Of a DNA stretch of 64,000 nt, positions 1 to 12,564 are shown one piece after another. The translations under genes and the position numbers were made by a program. The stretch's first letter is position 1. Each line of letters opens with the position of its first letter. The notes beneath the pieces were generated by a model. That model made no database searches, was not told the DNA's origin, and saw nothing but the letters and a program-made list of their open reading frames with translations. The DNA lies in assembly GCA_028622995.1 (NCBI GenBank), contig JAJQJQ010000047.1, positions 1,736,001 through 1,800,000 of the forward strand, in the 5' to 3' direction. This stretch comes from Panagrolaimus kolymaensis. Lineage: Eukaryota > Nematoda > Chromadorea > Rhabditida > Panagrolaimidae.

Positions 1-542
1 TGCTGTAAATAAACTAAATTCCACTTTTGTAATTTATGCTTTTTTAAAATTGTTGATGGATCTTTCTATAAACTCGACTACCCGCATTTGTTTCAACTTT
101 TATTAATATTTTTTGAATAGTTTCTGTTCGGAAAGGACTGCTGTAAATAAACTAAATTCCACTTTTGTAATTTATGCTTTTTTAAAATTGTTGATGGATC
201 TTTCTATAAATTCGACTACCCGCATTTGTTTCAACTTTTATTAATATTTTTTGAATAGTTTCTGTTGGGAAAGGACTGCTTTAAATAAACTAAATTCCAC
301 ATTTGTAATTTATGCTTTTTTAAAATTGTTGATGGATCTTTCCATAAATTCGACTACCCGCATTTGTTTCAACTTTTATTAATATTTTTTGAATAGTTTC
401 TGTTGAGAAAGAACTGCTGTAAATAAACTAAATTCCACATTTGTAATTTATGCTTTTTTAAAATTGTTGATAGATCTTTCTATAAATTCGACTACCCGCA
501 TTTGTTTCAACTTTTATTAATATTTTTTAAATTGTTTTTGTT

Positions 543-3500
543 GAGAAATAAATAAACTAAATTCCACATTTGGAATTTATGCTTTTTTAAAATTGTTGAT
601 GGATCTTTCCATAAATTCGACTACCCGCATTTGTTTCAACTTTTATTAATATTTTTTGAATAGTTTCTGTTGGGAAAGGACTGCTTTAAATAAACTAAAT
701 TCCACATTTGTAATTTATGCTTTTTTAAAATTGTTGATGGATCTTTCCATAAATTCGACTACCCGCATTTGTTTCAACTTTTATTAATATTTTTTGAATA
801 GTTTCTGTTCGGAAAGGACTGCTGTAAATAAACTAAATTCCACTTTTGTAATTTATGCTTTTTTAAAATTGTTGATGGATCTTTCTATAAATTCGACTAC
901 CCGCATTTGTTTCAACTTTTATTAATATTTTTTAAATTGTTTTTGTTGAGAAACAACTGCTGTAAATAAACAAAATTCCACTTTTGGAATTTATGCTTTT
1001 TTAAAATTGTTGATGGATCTTTCCATAAATTCGACTACCCGCATTTGTTTCAACTTTTATTAATATTTTTTGAATAGTTTCTGTTCGGAAAGGACTGCTG
1101 TAAATAAACTAAATTCCACTTTTGTAATTTATGCTTTTTTAAAATTGTTGATGGATCTTTCTATAAATTCGACTACCCGCATTTGTTTCAACTTTTATTA
1201 ATATTTTTTGAATAGTTTCTGTTGGGAAAGGACTGCTTTAAATAAACTAAATTCCACATTTGTAATTTATGCTTTTTTAAAATTGTTGATGGATCTTTCC
1301 ATAAATTCGACTACCCGCATTTGTTTCAACTTTTATTAATATTTTTTGAATAGTTTCTGTTGGGAAAGGACTGCTTTAAATAAACTAAATTCCACATTTG
1401 TAATTTATGCTTTTTTAAAATTGTTGATGGATCTTTCCATAAATTCGACTACCCGCATTTGTTTCAACTTTTATTAATATTTTTTGAATAGTTTCTGTTG
1501 GGAAAGGACTGCTTTAAATAAACTAAATTCCACATTTGTAATTTATGCTTTTTTAAAATTGTTGATGGATCTTTCCATAAATTCGACTACCCGCATTTGT
1601 TTCAACTTTTATTAATATTTTTTGAATAGTTTCTGTTGAGAAAGAACTGCTGTAAATAAACTAAATTCCACTTTTGTAATTTATGCTTTTTTAAAATTGT
1701 TGATAGATCTTTCTATAAATTCGACTACCCGCATTTGTTTCAACTTTTATTAATATTTTTTAAATTGTTTTTGTTGAGAAATAAATAAACTAAATTCCAC
1801 ATTTGGAATTTATGCTTTTTTAAAATTGTTGATGGATCTTTCCATAAATTCGACTACCCGCATTTGTTTCAACTTTTATTAATATTTTTTGAATAGTTTC
1901 TGTTCGGAAAGGACTGCTGTAAATAAACTAAATTCCACATTTGTAATTTATGCTTTTTTAAAATTGTTGATAGATCTTTCTATAAATTCGACTACCCGCA
2001 TTTGTTTCAACTTTTATTAATATTTTTTAAATTGTTTTTGTTGAGAAATAAATAAACTAAATTCCACATTTGGAATTTATGCTTTTTTAAAATTGTTGAT
2101 GGATCTTTCCATAAATTCGACTACCCGCATTTGTTTCAACTTTTATTAATATTTTTTGAATAGTTTCTGTTCGGAAAGGACTGCTGTAAATAAACTAAAT
2201 TCCACATTTGTAATTTATGCTTTTTTAAAATTGTTGATAGATCTTTCTATAAATTCGACTACCCGCATTTGTTTCAACTTTTATTAATATTTTTTAAATT
2301 GTTTTTGTTGAGAAATAAATAAACTAAATTCCACATTTGGAATTTATGCTTTTTTAAAATTGTTGATGGATCTTTCTATAAATTCGACTACCCGCATTTG
2401 TTTCAACTTTTATTAATATTTTTTGAATAGTTTCTGTTCGGAAAGGACTGCTGTAAATAAACTAAATTCCACATTTGTAATTTATGCTTTTTTAAAATTG
2501 TTGATGGATCTTTCCATAAATTCGACTACCCGCATTTGTTTCAACTTTTATTAATATTTTTTGAATAGTTTCTGTTGGGAAAGGACTGCTTTAAATAAAC
2601 TAAATTCCACATTTGTAATTTATGCTTTTTTAAAATTGTTGATGGATCTTTCCATAAATTCGACTACCCGCATTTGTTTCAACTTTTATTAATATTTTTT
2701 GAATAGTTTCTGTTGAGAAAGAACTGCTGTAAATAAACTAAATTCCACTTTTGTAATTTATGCTTTTTTAAAATTGTTGATAGATCTTTCTATAAATTCG
2801 ACTACCCGCATTTGTTTCAACTTTTATTAATATTTTTTAAATTGTTTTTGTTGAGAAATAAATAAACTAAATTCCACATTTGGAATTTATGCTTTTTTAA
2901 AATTGTTGATGGATCTTTCCATAAATTCGACTACCCGCATTTGTTTCAACTTTTATTAATATTTTTTGAATAGTTTCTGTTCGGAAAGGACTGCTGTAAA
3001 TAAACTAAATTCCACATTTGTAATTTATGCTTTTTTAAAATTGTTGATAGATCTTTCTATAAATTCGACTACCCGCATTTGTTTCAACTTTTATTAATAT
3101 TTTTTAAATTGTTTTTGTTGAGAAATAAATAAACTAAATTCCACATTTGGAATTTATGCTTTTTTAAAATTGTTGATGGATCTTTCCATAAATTCGACTA
3201 CCCGCATTTGTTTCAACTTTTATTAATATTTTTTGAATAGTTTCTGTTGGGAAAGGACTGCTTTAAATAAACTAAATTCCACATTTGTAATTTATGCTTT
3301 TTTAAAATTGTTGATGGATCTTTCCATAAATTCGACTACCCGCATTTGTTTCAACTTTTATTAATATTTTTTGAATAGTTTCTGTTGAGAAAGAACTGCT
3401 GTAAATAAACTAAATTCCACATTTGTAATTTATGCTTTTTTAAAATTGTTGATAGATCTTTCTATAAATTCGACTACCCGCATTTGTTTCAACTTTTATT

Positions 3501-4060
3501 AATATTTTTTAAATTGTTTTTGTTGAGAAATAAATAAACTAAATTCCACATTTGGAATTTATGCTTTTTTAAAATTGTTGATGGATCTTTCCATAAATTC
3601 GACTACCCGCATTTGTTTCAACTTTTATTAATATTTTTTGAATAGTTTCTGTTCGGAAAGGACTGCTGTAAATAAACTAAATTCCACATTTGTAATTTAT
3701 GCTTTTTTAAAATTGTTGATAGATCTTTCTATAAATTCGACTACCCGCATTTGTTTCAACTTTTATTAATATTTTTTAAATTGTTTTTGTTGAGAAATAA
3801 ATAAACTAAATTCCACATTTGGAATTTATGCTTTTTTAAAATTGTTGATGGATCTTTCTATAAATTCGACTACCCGCATTTGTTTCAACTTTTATTAATA
3901 TTTTTTGAATAGTTTCTGTTCGGAAAGGACTGCTGTAAATAAACTAAATTCCACATTTGTAATTTATGCTTTTTTAAAATTGTTGATGGATCTTTCCATA
4001 AATTCGACTACCCGCATTTGTTTCAACTTTTATTAATATTTTTTGAATAGTTTCTGTTCG
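543..4060. repeat. Higher-order organisation in satellite A marked by 129-bp deletion monomers
   Basis: The 9-bp deletion signature 'gagaaataaataaac' occurs at 543, 1776, 2043, 2310, 2853, 3120, 3525 and 3792. The spacings are 1233, 267, 267, 543, 267, 405 and 267 bp. These equal 129 plus whole multiples of 138: 267 is a dimer, 405 a trimer, 543 a tetramer and 1233 a nonamer. The deletion monomer is therefore a stable tag, carried along when groups of monomers were multiplied. The 'tttaaattgtttttg' tail precedes each deletion but also occurs without it (near 930, 4180 and 5010), so the tail change is older than the deletion. Confidence 0.9.
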
Positions 4061-4482
4061 GAAAGGACTGCTGTAAATAAACTAAATTCCACTTTTGTAA
4101 TTTATGCTTTTTTAAAATTGTTGATGGATCTTTCTATAAATTCGACTACCCGCATTTGTTTCAACTTTTATTAATATTTTTTAAATTGTTTTTGTTGAGA
4201 AACAACTGCTGTAAATTAACAAAATTCCACTTTTGGAATTTATGCTTTTTTAAAATTGTTGATGGATCTTTCTATAAATTCGTCTACCCGCATTTGTTTC
4301 AACTTTTATTAATATTTTTTGAATAGTTTCTGTTGAGAAACAACTGCTGTAAATAAACAAAATTCCACTTTTGGAATTTATGCTTTTTTAAAATTGTTGA
4401 TGGATCTTTCTATAAATTCGACTACCCGCATTTGTTTCAACTTTTATTAATATTTTTTGAATAGTTTCTGTTGAGAAAGGAC

Positions 4483-5034
4483 TGCTGTAAATAAACTAAA
4501 TTCCACTTTTTGAATTTATGCTTTTTTAAAATTGTTGATGGATCTTTCTATAAATTCGACTACCCGCATTTGTTTCAACTTTTATTAATATTTTTTGAAT
4601 AGTTTCTGTTGAGAAAGGACTGCTGTAAATAAACTAAATTCCACTTTTTGAATTTATGCTTTTTTAAAATTGTTGATGGATCTTTCTATAAATTCGACTA
4701 CCCGCATTTGTTTCAACTTTTATTAATATTTTTTGAATAGTTTCTGTTGAGAAAGGACTGCTGTAAATAAACTAAATTCCACTTTTTGAATTTATGCTTT
4801 TTTAAAATTGTTGATGGATCTTTCTATAAATTCGACTACCCGCATTTGTTTCAACTTTTATTAATATTTTTTGAATAGTTTCTGTTGAGAAAGGACTGCT
4901 GTAAATAAACTAAATTCCACTTTTTGAATTTATGCTTTTTTAAAATTGTTGATAGATCTTTCTATAAATTCGACTACCCGCATTTGTTTCAACTTTTATT
5001 AATATTTTTTAAATTGTTTTTGTTGAGAAAGGAC
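4483..5034. repeat. Homogenised satellite A monomers next to the A/B junction
   Basis: Three consecutive 138-bp monomers (4483-4620, 4621-4758, 4759-4896) are identical to one another by eye. The fourth (4897-5034) has the same start but switches to the 'gatagatcttt...aaattgtttttg' type, so it is a hybrid. All four, and the truncated monomer at 5035, carry 'cactttttgaattt', which I do not see elsewhere in the array (other monomers read 'ttttgtaattt', 'ttttggaattt' or the 'cattt' equivalents). This points to very recent local expansion at the edge of the array. Confidence 0.9.
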
Positions 5035-5079
5035 TGCTGTAAATAAACTAAATTCCACTTTTTGAATTTATGCTTTTTT
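5035..5079. repeat. Truncated satellite A monomer
   Basis: Final A monomer, cut after about 45 bp inside its T-run. An intact unit continues 'gcttttttaaaattg'; here 'gcttttttt' is followed directly by 'acctaaag' of satellite B. It carries the same 'cactttttgaattt' marker as the four preceding monomers, so truncation came after, or together with, their spread. Confidence 0.93.
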
Positions 5080-5082
5080 TAC
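5072..5082. other. Satellite A / satellite B junction
   Basis: The switch falls in 'gcttttttt|acctaaag', with the exact base ambiguous over the T-run and the T that precedes 'acctaaag' in B monomers. There is no linker, target-site duplication or mobile-element remnant. B begins close to one end of its usual alignment frame and its first monomer is full length (next 'acctaaag' at 5206). The junction fits illegitimate joining with at most one or a few bases of T microhomology. Confidence 0.92.
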
Positions 5083-5581
5083 CTAAAGAAATGCAATGCA
5101 ATCAGAAAATCACTTTTTTGAAGCCTTTAAATTCAATCGGGATCCAAGTCTGGAATATTTGCTAATTATTTAATTTATTATTTTATATTTTGTCTGAAAC
5201 ATTGTACCTAAAGAAAGGCAATGCAATCAGAAAATCATTTTTTTGAAGCCTTTAAATTCATTCGGGATCCAAATCTGGAATATTTGCTAATTATTTAATT
5301 TATTATTTTATATTTTGTCTGAAACATTGTACCTAAAGAAAGGCAATGCAATCAGAAAATCATTTTTGTGAAGCCTTTAAATTCAATCGGGATCCAAGTC
5401 TGGAATATTTGCTAATTATTTAATTTATTATTTTATATTTTGTCTGAAACATTGTACCTAAAGAAAGGCAATGCAATCAGAAAATCATTTTTTTGAAACC
5501 TTTAAATTCAATCGGGATCCAACTCAGGAATATTTGCTAATTTTATAATTTTTTATTTTATTTTTTTTCTGAAACATTCTA

Positions 5582-6827
5582 CCTCAAGAAAGGCAATGCA
5601 ATCAGAAAATCATTTTTTTGAAGCCTTTAAATTCAATCGGGATCCAACTCAGGAATATTTGCTAATTTTATAATTTTTTATTTTATTTTTTTTCTGAAAC
5701 ATTCTACCTCAAGAAAGGCAATGCAATCAGAAAATCATTTTTTTGAAGCCTTTAAATTCAATCGGGATCCATGTAATAAATATTATCTATTTTTTAATTT
5801 ATTATTTTATATTTTGTCTGAAACATTGTTCCTAAAGAAAGGCAATGCAATCAGAAAATCATTTTTTTGAAGCCTTTAAATTCAATCGGGATCCATGTAA
5901 TAAATATTATCTATTTTTTAATTTATTATTTTATATTTTGTCTGAAACATTGTTCCTAAAGAAAGGCAATGCAATCAGAAAATCATTTTTTTGAAGCCTT
6001 TAAATTCATTCGGGATCCAAGTCAGGAATATTTGCTAATTATTTAATTTATTATTTTATATTTTGTCTGAAACATTGTACCTAAAGAAAGGCAATGCAAT
6101 CAGAAAATCATTTTTTTGAAGCCTTTAAATTCAATCGGGATCCAAGTCTGGAATATTTGCTAATTATTTAATTTATTATTTTATATTTTGTCTGAAACAT
6201 TGTACCTAAAGAAAGGCAATGCAATCAGAAAATCATTTTTTTGAAGCCTTTAAATTCAATCGGGATCCAACTCAGGAATATTTGCTAATTTTATAATTTT
6301 TTATTTTATTTTTTTTCTGAAACATTCTACCTCAAGAAAGGCAATGCAATCAGAAAATCATTTTTTTGAAGCCTTTAAATTCAATCGGGATCCATGTAAT
6401 AAATATTATCTATTTTTTAATTTATTATTTTATATTTTGTCTGAAACATTGTTCCTAAAGAAAGGCAATGCAATCAGAAAATCATTTTTTTGAAGCCTTT
6501 AAATTCAATCGGGATCCATGTAATAAATATTATCTATTTTTTAATTTATTATTTTATATTTTGTCTGAAACATTGTTCCTAAAGAAATGCAATGCAATCA
6601 GAAAATCATTTTTTTGAAGCCTTTAAATTCATTCGGGATCCAAGTCAGGAATATTTGCTAATTATTTAATTTATTATTTTATATTTTGTCTGAAACATTG
6701 TACCTAAAGAAAGGCAATGCAATCAGAAAATCATTTTTTTGAAGCCTTTAAATTCAATCGGGATCCAAGTCTGGAATATTTGCTAATTATTTAATTTATT
6801 ATTTTATATTTTGTCTGAAACATTGTA
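5582..6827. repeat. 623-bp pentamer HOR, two copies
   Basis: Rare variants recur at a 623-bp offset: 'ttcctaaag' at 5830/6453 and 5954/6577, 'aaattcattcggg' at about 6001/6624, and 'gatccaactcagg' at 5641/6264. Five monomers (two B2, three B1) make one unit. The copies are nearly identical; one difference is 'aaaggcaatg' against 'aaatgcaatg' after the second 'ttcctaaag'. Confidence 0.85.
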
Positions 6828-7094
6828 CCTAAAGAAAGGCAATGCAATCACAAAATCATTTTTTTGAAGCCTTTAAATTCAATCGGGATCCATGTAATAA
6901 ATATTATCGATTTTTTAATTTATTATTTTATATTTTGTCTGAAACATGGTACCTAAAGAAAGGCAATGCAATCAGAAAATCATTTTTTTGAAGCCTTTAA
7001 ATTCAATCGGGATCCTAGTCAGGAATATTTGCTAATTATATAATTTTTTATTTTATTTTTTGTCTGAAATATTCTACCTCAAGAAATGCAATGC

Positions 7095-8629
7095 AATCAG
7101 AAAATCATTTTTTTGAAGCCTTTAAATTCAATCGGGATCCATGTAATAAATATTATCGATTTTTTAATTTATTATTTTATATTTTGTCTGAAACATTCTA
7201 CCTCAAGAAAGGCAATGCAATCAGAAAATCATTTTTTTGAAGCCTTTAAATTCAATCTGGATCCATGTAATAAATATTATCGATTTTTTAATTTATTATT
7301 TTATATTTTGTCTGAAACATTGTACCTAAAGAAAGGCAATGCAATCAGAAAATCATTTTTTTGAAGCCTTTAAATTCAATCGGGATCCATGTAATAAATA
7401 TTATCTATTTTTTAATTTATTATTTTATATTTTGTCTGAAACATTCTACCTCAAGAAAGGCAATGCAATCAGAAAATCATTTTTTTGAAGCCTTTAAATT
7501 CAATCTGGATCCATGTAATAAATATTATCGATTTTTTAATTTATTATTTTATATTTTGTCTGAAACATTCTACCTCAAGAAAGGCAATGCAATCAGAAAA
7601 TCATTTTTTTGAAGTCTTTAAATTCAATCGGGATCCATGTAATAAATATTATCGATTTTTTAATTTATTATTTTATATTTTGTCTGAAACATGGTACCTA
7701 AAGAAAGGCAATGCAATCAGAAAATCATTTTTTTGAAGCCTTTAAATTCAATCGGGATCCTAGTCAGGAATATTTGCTAATTATTTAATTTATTATTTTA
7801 TATTTTGTCTGAAACATTGTACCTAAAGAAAGGCAATGCAATCAGAAAATCATTTTTTTGAAGCCTTTAAATTCAATCGGGATCCAAGTCTGGAATATTT
7901 GCTAATTATTTAATTTATTATTTTATATTTTGTCTGAAACATTGTACCTAAAGAAAGGCAATGCAATCAGAAAATCATTTTTTTGAAGCCTTTAAATTCA
8001 ATCGGGATCCATGTAATAAATATTATCGATTTTTTAATTTATTATTTTATATTTTGTCTGAAACATTCTACCTCAAGAAAGGCAATGCAATCAGAAAATC
8101 ATTTTTTTGAAGCCTTTAAATTCAATCTGGATCCATGTAATAAATATTATCGATTTTTTAATTTATTATTTTATATTTTGTCTGAAACATTGTACCTAAA
8201 GAAAGGCAATGCAATCAGAAAATCATTTTTTTGAAGCCTTTAAATTCAATCGGGATCCATGTAATAAATATTATCTATTTTTTAATTTATTATTTTATAT
8301 TTTGTCTGAAACATTCTACCTCAAGAAAGGCAATGCAATCAGAAAATCATTTTTTTGAAGCCTTTAAATTCAATCTGGATCCATGTAATAAATATTATCG
8401 ATTTTTTAATTTATTATTTTATATTTTGTCTGAAACATTCTACCTCAAGAAAGGCAATGCAATCAGAAAATCATTTTTTTGAAGTCTTTAAATTCAATCG
8501 GGATCCATGTAATAAATATTATCGATTTTTTAATTTATTATTTTATATTTTGTCTGAAACATGGTACCTAAAGAAAGGCAATGCAATCAGAAAATCATTT
8601 TTTTGAAGCCTTTAAATTCAATCGGGATC
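7095..8629. repeat. 870-bp heptamer HOR, about 1.8 copies
   Basis: Landmarks repeat at exactly 870 bp: 'ttcaatctgg' at 7251/8121 and 'caatctggat' at 7501/8371, and 'gaagtcttta' at 7611/8481. The copies separate near 8630, where the first has 'cctagtcagg' (B1) and the second continues as B2. The second copy is therefore truncated, or recombined by a swap of monomer type at a shared GGATCC. Confidence 0.85.
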
Positions 8630-11600
8630 CATGTAATAAATATTATCGATTTTTTAATTTATTATTTTATATTTTGTCTGAAACATGGTACCTAAAGAAA
8701 GGCAATGCAATCAGAAAATCATTTTTTTGAAGCCTTTAAATTCAATCGGGATCCAAGTCTGGAATATTTGCTAATTATTTAATTTATTATTTTATATTTT
8801 GTCTGAAACATTGTACCTAAAGAAAGGCAATGCAATCAGAAAATCATTTTTTTGAAGCCTTTAAATTCAATCGGGATCCATGTAATAAATATTATCTATT
8901 TTTTAATTTATTATTTTATATTTTGTCTGAAACATTCTACCTCAAGAAAGGCAATGCAATCAGAAAATCATTTTTTTGAAGCCTTTAAATTCAATCTGGA
9001 TCCATGTATTAAATATTATCGATTTTTTAATTTATTATTTTATATTTTGTCTGAAACATTCTACCTCAAGAAAGGCAATGCAATCAGAAAATCATTTTTT
9101 TGAAGTCTTTAAATTCAATCGGGATCCATGTATTAAATATTATCGATTTTTTAATTTATTATTTTATATTTTGTCTGAAACATGGTACCTAAAGAAAGGC
9201 AATGCAATCAGAAAATCATTTTTTTGAAGCCTTTAAATTCAATCGGGATCCATGTAATAAATATTATCGATTTTTTAATTTATTATTTTATATTTTGTCT
9301 GAAACATGGTACCTAAAGAAAGGCAATGCAATCAGAAAATCATTTTTTTGAAGCCTTTAAATTCAATCGGGATCCAAGTCTGGAATATTTGCTAATTATT
9401 TAATTTATTATTTTATATTTTGTCTGAAACATTGTACCTAAAGAAAGGCAATGCAATCAGAAAATCATTTTTTTGAAGCCTTTAAATTCAATCGGGATCC
9501 ATGTAATAAATATTATCTATTTTTTAATTTATTATTTTATATTTTGTCTGAAACATTCTACCTCAAGAAAGGCAATGCAATCAGAAAATCATTTTTTTGA
9601 AGCCTTTAAATTCAATCTGGATCCATGTATTAAATATTATCGATTTTTTAATTTATTATTTTATATTTTGTCTGAAACATTCTACCTCAAGAAAGGCAAT
9701 GCAATCAGAAAATCATTTTTTTGAAGCCTTTAAATTCAATCTGGATCCATGTATTAAATATTATCGATTTTTTAATTTATTATTTTATATTTTGTCTGAA
9801 ACATGGTACCTAAAGAAAGGCAATGCAATCAGAAAATCATTTTTTTGAAGCCTTTAAATTCAATCGGGATCCAAGTCTGGAATATTTGCTAATTATTTAA
9901 TTTATTATTTTATATTTTGTCTGAAACATTGTACCTAAAGAAAGGCAATGCAATCAGAAAATCATTTTTTTGAAGCCTTTAAATTCAATCGGGATCCATG
10001 TAATAAATATTATCTATTTTTTAATTTATTATTTTATATTTTGTCTGAAACATTCTACCTCAAGAAAGGCAATGCAATCAGAAAATCATTTTTTTGAAGT
10101 CTTTAAATTCAATCGGGATCCATGTAATAAATATTATCGATTTTTTAATTTATTATTTTATATTTTGTCTGAAACATGGTACCTAAAGAAAGGCAATGCA
10201 ATCAGAAAATCATTTTTTTGAAGTCTTTAAATTCAATCGGGATCCATGTAATAAATATTATCGATTTTTTAATTTATTATTTTATATTTTGTCTGAAACA
10301 TGGTACCTAAAGAAAGGCAATGCAATCAGAAAATCATTTTTTTGAAGCCTTTAAATTCAATCGGGATCCAAGTCTGGAATATTTGCTAATTATTTAATTT
10401 ATTATTTTATATTTTGTCTGAAACATTGTACCTAAAGAAAGGCAATGCAATCAGAAAATCATTTTTTTGAAGCCTTTAAATTCAATCGGGATCCATGTAA
10501 TAAATATTATCTATTTTTTAATTTATTATTTTATATTTTGTCTGAAACATTCTACCTCAAGAAAGGCAATGCAATCAGAAAATCATTTTTTTGAAGCCTT
10601 TAAATTCAATCTGGATCCATGTATTAAATATTATCGATTTTTTAATTTATTATTTTATATTTTGTCTGAAACATTCTACCTCAAGAAAGGCAATGCAATC
10701 AGAAAATCATTTTTTTGAAGTCTTTAAATTCAATCGGGATCCATGTAATAAATATTATCGATTTTTTAATTTATTATTTTATATTTTGTCTGAAACATTG
10801 TACCTAAAGAAAGGCAATGCAATCAGAAAATCATTTTTTTGAAGCCTTTAAATTCAATCGGGATCCAAGTCTGGAATATTTGCTAATTATTTAATTTATT
10901 ATTTTATATTTTGTCTGAAACATTGTACCTAAAGAAAGGCAATGCAATCAGAAAATCATTTTTTTGAAGCCTTTAAATTCAATCGGGATCCATGTAATAA
11001 ATATTATCGATTTTTTAATTTATTATTTTATATTTTGTCTGAAACATGGTACCTAAAGAAAGGCAATGCAATCAGAAAATCATTTTTTTGAAGCCTTTAA
11101 ATTCAATCGGGATCCAAGTCTGGAATATTTGCTAATTATTTAATTTATTATTTTATATTTTGTCTGAAACATTGTACCTAAAGAAAGGCAATGCAATCAC
11201 AAAATCATTTTTTTGAAGCCTTTAAATTCAATCGGGATCCATGTAATAAATATTATCGATGTTTTAATTTATTATTTTATATTTTGTCTGAAACATGGTA
11301 CCTAAAGAAAGGCAATGCAATCAGAAAATCATTTTTTTGAAGCCTTTAAATTCAATCGGGATCCTAGTCAGGAATATTTGCTAATTATATAATTTTTTAT
11401 TTTATTTTTTGTCTGAAACATTCTACCTCAAGAAAGGCAATGCAATCAGAAAATCATTTTTTTGAAGCCTTTAAATTCAATCGGGATCCATGTAATAAAT
11501 ATTATCTATTTTTTAATTTATTATTTTATATTTTGTCTGAAACATTCTACCTCAAGAAAGGCAATGCAATCAGAAAATCATTTTTTTGAAGCCTTTAAAT

Positions 11601-11860
11601 TCAATCTGGATCCATGTATTAAATATTATCGATTTTTTAATTTATTATTTTATATTTTGTCTGAAACATTCTACCTCAAGAAAGGCAATGCAATCAGAAA
11701 ATCATTTTTTTGAAGTCTTTAAATTCAATCGGGATCCATGTAATAAATATTATCGATTTTTTAATTTATTATTTTATATTTTGTCTGAAACATGGTACCT
11801 AAAGAAAGGCAATGCAATCAGAAAATCATTTTTTTGAAGCCTTTAAATTCAATCGGGATC
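8630..11860. repeat. Mixed tetramer/pentamer/octamer HOR domain with the 'tattaaat' B2 variant
   Basis: Equivalent B2 runs start at 8852, 9473, 9970, 10467 and 11462, with spacings of 621, 497, 497 and 995 bp (5, 4, 4 and 8 monomers). A B2 variant with 'catgtattaaat' instead of 'catgtaataaat' occurs at about 9005, 9129, 9626, 9750, 10620 and 11613, and I see it nowhere else in the window. Units typically start with an 'aagtctgg' B1 monomer followed by a run of B2 monomers, and grow or shrink by whole monomers. Confidence 0.8.
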
Positions 11861-12564
11861 CTAGTCAGGAATATTTGCTAATTATTTAATTTATTATTTT
11901 ATATTTTGTCTGAAACATTGTACCTAAAGAAAGGCAATGCAATCAGAAAATCATTTTTTTGAAGCCTTTAAATTCAATCGGGATCCAAGTCTGGAATATT
12001 TGCTAATTATTTAATTTATTATTTTATATTTTGTCTGAAACATTGTACCTAAAGAAAGGCAATGCAATCAGAAAATCATTTTTTTGAAGCCTTTAAATTC
12101 AATCGGGATCCAAGTCAGGAATATTTGCTAATTATTTAATTTATTATTTTATATTTTGTCTGAAACATTGTACCTAAAGAAAGGCAATGCAATCAGAAAA
12201 TCATTTTTTTGAAGCCTTTAAATTCAATCGGGATCCTAGTCAGGAATATTTGCTAATTATTTAATTTATTATTTTATATTTTGTCTGAAACATTGTACCT
12301 AAAGAAAGGCAATGCAATCAGAAAATAATTTTTTTGAAGCCTTTAAATTCAATCGGGATCCAAGTCTGGAATATTTGCTAATTATTTAATTTATTATTTT
12401 ATATTTTGTCTGAAACATTGTACCTAAAGAAAGGCAATGCAATCAGAAAATCATTTTTTTGAAGCCTTTAAATTCAATCGGGATCCAAGTCAGGAATATT
12501 TGCTAATTATTTAATTTATTATTTTATATTTTGTCTGAAACATTGTACCTAAAGAAAGGCAATG
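11861..12564. repeat. 375-bp trimer HOR of B1 monomers
   Basis: The sequence cctagtcagg / aagtctgg / aagtcagg repeats with a 375-bp step ('ctagtcagg' at 11861 and 12236). All three members are B1, so stops are frequent and no long frame is open. The same trimer returns at 16.7-18.1 kb. Confidence 0.75.

Larger units (their letters stand above)
1..5079. repeat. Satellite A array, 138-bp monomer (37 full copies plus a partial)
   Basis: Head-to-tail tandem array that runs off the left edge. A monomer begins 'tgctgtaaataaac' at 1, 139, 277 and 415, fixing the period at 138 bp. Eight monomers lack 9 bp (ggactgctg), giving 129 bp; 37 monomers of these two lengths account exactly for positions 1-5034, and a 38th is cut off at 5079. 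Each unit holds the T-run 'gcttttttaaaattg', a conserved 'ttcgactacccgcattt' segment and an AT-rich 'tattaata' palindrome. Three tail types exist: 'ttgaatagtttctgttggg', 'ttgaatagtttctgttcgg' and 'ttaaattgtttttgttgag'. G+C is about 27%. The tail of the third type usually goes with 'gatagatcttt', which creates a BglII site. I see no coding potential and do not recognise the family. Centromeric or pericentromeric location is inferred. Confidence 0.97.

Noticed and set aside
1..5079. Possible common origin of satellites A and B
   Set aside because: Both have T-runs and short elements such as 'tttcaa' or 'ggatc', but these are expected at this base composition. I could not find a collinear alignment over a monomer.
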